A stretch of DNA of 16,916 nt from an uncultured Verrucomicrobiales bacterium (GTDB taxonomy: Bacteria > Verrucomicrobiota > Verrucomicrobiia > Verrucomicrobiales > Akkermansiaceae), in the NCBI GenBank assembly GCA_937969125.1, contig CALBVA010000031.1, forward strand, positions 1 through 16,916. Direction: 5' to 3'. The position numbers and the translations under genes were made by a program. The notes beneath the pieces were generated by a model. It saw only the letters and a list, made by a program, of their open reading frames with translations, was not told the origin of the DNA and did no database searches. The first letter of the stretch is position 1; each line of letters opens with the position of its first letter. Shown here in pieces: positions 15,097 to 16,916 of the stretch.

Positions 15097-15903
15097 CTAA
15101 AGAAAGATTTCCCAACCTTCTCCGGTCTTCCCGACATACACCGGCAGCGCGAAGGAGCGGTCCACCTTCTCTGGATCCAGCGGATCTTCGGTATAGAGGG
15201 TGAAGGCACCCCGTTGATTCTGCGAACCAGAGACCCAGCACAGTCGCTGATCGTAGCACGGCCGGATGGCCAACTCATCCATCGCGAAGTCGACTTTGAT
15301 CTCTTTACCTCCGAAGACCTTCGCCAGGCTGGCAATCTGCTGCTTCAGAAGATTCTTCTGCGTCGCGGGGTCGAAACCATTGGCCTGATTAATCGTCTCG
15401 TATCTCCGGTGGGTCAGGCTCCAGGCCTTCTCTTCGTCCCCATCGATCAGGGCATCGATCAACCGGCTAATAAGAACTCCGATATCAGCATGATCCTCAC
15501 GGCTGATTCCTTCCAGCTTCACCGCCTCTGGTTCCACTAATCCCTCCTGTCCGCCGAGGTCGAACTCCAGCTCGAAGACGTGCGGATAAGCTTCCTCATT
15601 TTCTTCAGTGGGAAAGACATGCCGTGCCAGAACCTTCCCCGGCTGAGGAACGGCCTCCCCCGGGTCTGCTTCATAGACGATGGCCTCGAAGCGGGTCTTC
15701 CCCTCCTCATAACTTTCCTCGGGATGCCAAAAAAGATGCCCGGTCAGGCAATTCTTCCCGGGAAGAAGGAACTCATTGAGCGGCATATTCGTCGCCCCAC
15801 CCTCCGGGGAATGCTTCATGAATAGCGGAGCGTGATTGACCCCGGCGATGGCACCGCAACGGCCCTCGACCATCACCTTCAGATAATAATAGGGAATCTT
15901 CAT
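15097..15903 (-). CDS. Hypothetical protein in the PAAR neighbourhood, possible adaptor, chaperone or immunity protein
   Basis: I do not recognise this 268-residue family. It lacks a signal peptide and membrane segments, so it is probably cytoplasmic. The N-terminal half is beta-rich and acidic (ATNMPLNEFLLPGKNC, then FELEFDLGGQEG). The C-terminal part has one helix (ISRLIDALIDGDEEKAWSLT), a second helix and then strands. It ends in VYVGKTGEGWEIFL, a pattern reminiscent of NTF2/SnoaL-like folds. Its ATG overlaps the upstream gene's stop by 4 bp (ATGA at 15900-15903), so the two are translationally coupled. It converges on the PAAR gene with 1 bp between stop codons. Coupling to the right-edge protein suggests partnership as loading adaptor or immunity protein. 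Nothing in the sequence settles which. Confidence 0.7.
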   Translation of the reverse strand: MKIPYYYLKVMVEGRCGAIAGVNHAPLFMKHSPEGGATNMPLNEFLLPGKNCLTGHLFWHPEESYEEGKTRFEAIVYEADPGEAVPQPGKVLARHVFPTEENEEAYPHVFELEFDLGGQEGLVEPEAVKLEGISREDHADIGVLISRLIDALIDGDEEKAWSLTHRRYETINQANGFDPATQKNLLKQQIASLAKVFGGKEIKVDFAMDELAIRPCYDQRLCWVSGSQNQRGAFTLYTEDPLDPEKVDRSFALPVYVGKTGEGWEIFL

Positions 15904-16916
15904 TTGAATTCGTAGAGGTCGAAGGTCTTTGGACCGAGGATGGGGAAGGCATCGATCACCTGCCAGCTGTATTCTCGCTCCGGATCCCAGACTCCGGTGC
16001 GGGCCACCACCTTCACCTTAAGAACGATGCCGGGACAAGCCAGCGCGACTTCGAGGGCGATTTTATCTCCGTTGAAAGTAATCTCTCCAGAGAGGTCGCA
16101 TCCCGTTTCGGCGCGGCCTTCGATCTCCAGGCGGAAACCGTCCTCCGCTCCGAGTCGGCCATTGAGATAAGGTCCGAAGGTCATCTTCCCCGTCGGTCCG
16201 CCGCGGGCCTCCATGCCGTCACCGCCCAGATAATAGTCCTTCTTGGTCAGCGTAGCCTTCAGGTGAACTTGAAAGCCTACGAAAAGCCCGAAGACCAGAT
16301 CCCCGAGATACTCAGCCGCCACCTCCAGGATAACGGTCGAGAGTGGCGGAACGATGCCAATGGAACCTAATGCCGCCGCTCCCCCCAACTGGGCGATTGA
16401 CGCTCCGAATTGCACCTCAAACCCTCCCAATGGCTCAAGTGCAGCACTGATGGATTTCTCGTAGTAAGCTTTGTGCGAAGTCCCCTCTTCTTTCCACCCC
16501 GAAGCGAGAGTGAAGGTCCCCTTGGGCGGCACCAAAACCGGTTTCAGCTCGAAGGGACCTTTGGCAAATTTTTTACAGGCATCCTTCAGCTGGTCGCTCG
16601 CCATCTTGGCAATTTCCGCAAAGCCTGAAATCTCAAAGGAGCCGCTGACATAATCCGAGGGCAGTTGGTGCACCGGGATCTCTCGATAGACCTCATCGCA
16701 ACCTTTCGCGTAAACGTAGTGCATGCGGACATTTGGCGAGGACGATCCGCCGCCGGTTGAGGCGAGTGCCTGCACCGGGAAGGTCTTCTCCGCACCTGCG
16801 GAGTAGCTCGCTGTCGCCGCGCCGGGGCTGGTCTCCATCGCGAGCTGCTCGCTGCCTGGCTCCACCGTTTTGGCCTTGGCCTTGATGGAATCCGTCCCAC
16901 CGGTCTTGCGAGTCTC
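15900..16916 (-). CDS. Unrecognised protein with long hydrophobic segment, 5' end beyond window edge; candidate effector or spike-associated protein
   Basis: The reading frame is open from the right edge (16916) to a TGA at 15902-15900. A GTG at 16865-16863 could serve as a start and would give 321 residues. The frame continues upstream for at least 17 more codons without a stop, so the visible part may be the C-terminus of a larger protein. Numbering from the GTG, residues 1-45 are low-complexity (Ala/Ser/Gly/Glu). Residues 46-150 are mixed alpha/beta. Residues about 153-205 are strongly hydrophobic and Gly/Ala/Ile/Leu-rich. Residues 206-321 are beta-rich (FRLEIEGRAETG, EITFNGDKIALEVALACPG). 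No family motif is recognised. Proximity to PAAR and coupling to the next gene make a T6SS cargo plausible, including a membrane-active one, but this is inference. Confidence 0.6.
   Translation of the reverse strand, partial: ETRKTGGTDSIKAKAKTVEPGSEQLAMETSPGAATASYSAGAEKTFPVQALASTGGGSSSPNVRMHYVYAKGCDEVYREIPVHQLPSDYVSGSFEISGFAEIAKMASDQLKDACKKFAKGPFELKPVLVPPKGTFTLASGWKEEGTSHKAYYEKSISAALEPLGGFEVQFGASIAQLGGAAALGSIGIVPPLSTVILEVAAEYLGDLVFGLFVGFQVHLKATLTKKDYYLGGDGMEARGGPTGKMTFGPYLNGRLGAEDGFRLEIEGRAETGCDLSGEITFNGDKIALEVALACPGIVLKVKVVARTGVWDPEREYSWQVIDAFPILGPKTFDLYEFK

Overview
This window carries most of the structural core of a type VI secretion system (T6SS) plus a cargo/tip region. The host is a diderm bacterium. 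The DNA is moderately GC-rich by eye, and no start codon I checked has a canonical AGGAGG-type ribosome binding site. The window shows no TssJ lipoprotein gene. Together with the divergence of the T6SS proteins from the proteobacterial type, this makes a non-proteobacterial host plausible, for example the Planctomycetota/Verrucomicrobiota group. That placement is inference, since there is no rRNA or marker gene to settle it.

Region 1 (1-10933, all minus strand) is one tightly packed transcription unit. It reads right to left: a TagH/Fha-C-like protein (10933-9914), TssK (9872-8484), TssL (8461-7520), TssM (7484-4233), a TagF-like protein (4229-3207), TssA (3158-2121), TssB (2102-1347) and TssC (1316 running off the left edge). 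Gaps are 3 to 48 bp. The products cover the inner-membrane complex (TssL, TssM), baseplate connector (TssK), sheath (TssB, TssC), sheath cap (TssA) and a post-translational regulatory pair (TagF-like, Fha-C-like). TssD, TssE, TssF, TssG, TssH and TssI are not in the window and may lie beyond the left edge.

Region 2 (10985-13682, plus strand) diverges from the T6SS operon across 51 bp. It encodes two membrane-anchored proteins predicted to face the periplasm. One is a 689-residue von Willebrand A-like protein with signal peptide, beta-rich domains and a C-terminal membrane anchor. The other is a 188-residue protein with an N-terminal membrane anchor, a coiled coil and a Pro-rich tail. Neither is a standard T6SS component. 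They are the best candidate in this window for an undescribed module, possibly an envelope scaffold that takes the place of TssJ/TagL.

Region 3 (13737-16916) is a tip/effector island. It holds a minus-strand alpha/beta hydrolase resembling Tle-type lipase effectors, a plus-strand PAAR spike-tip protein starting head-to-head with it, an unrecognised 268-residue protein ending 1 bp from the PAAR stop, and an unrecognised protein with a long hydrophobic segment that is translationally coupled to the previous gene and open at the right edge. A likely scheme is that PAAR loads or delivers the hydrolase and/or the right-edge protein, while the 268-residue protein acts as adaptor, chaperone or immunity factor. 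No RNA genes, insertion sequences, CRISPR arrays or integrase genes were seen, and no stretch above 300 bp lacks a gene.
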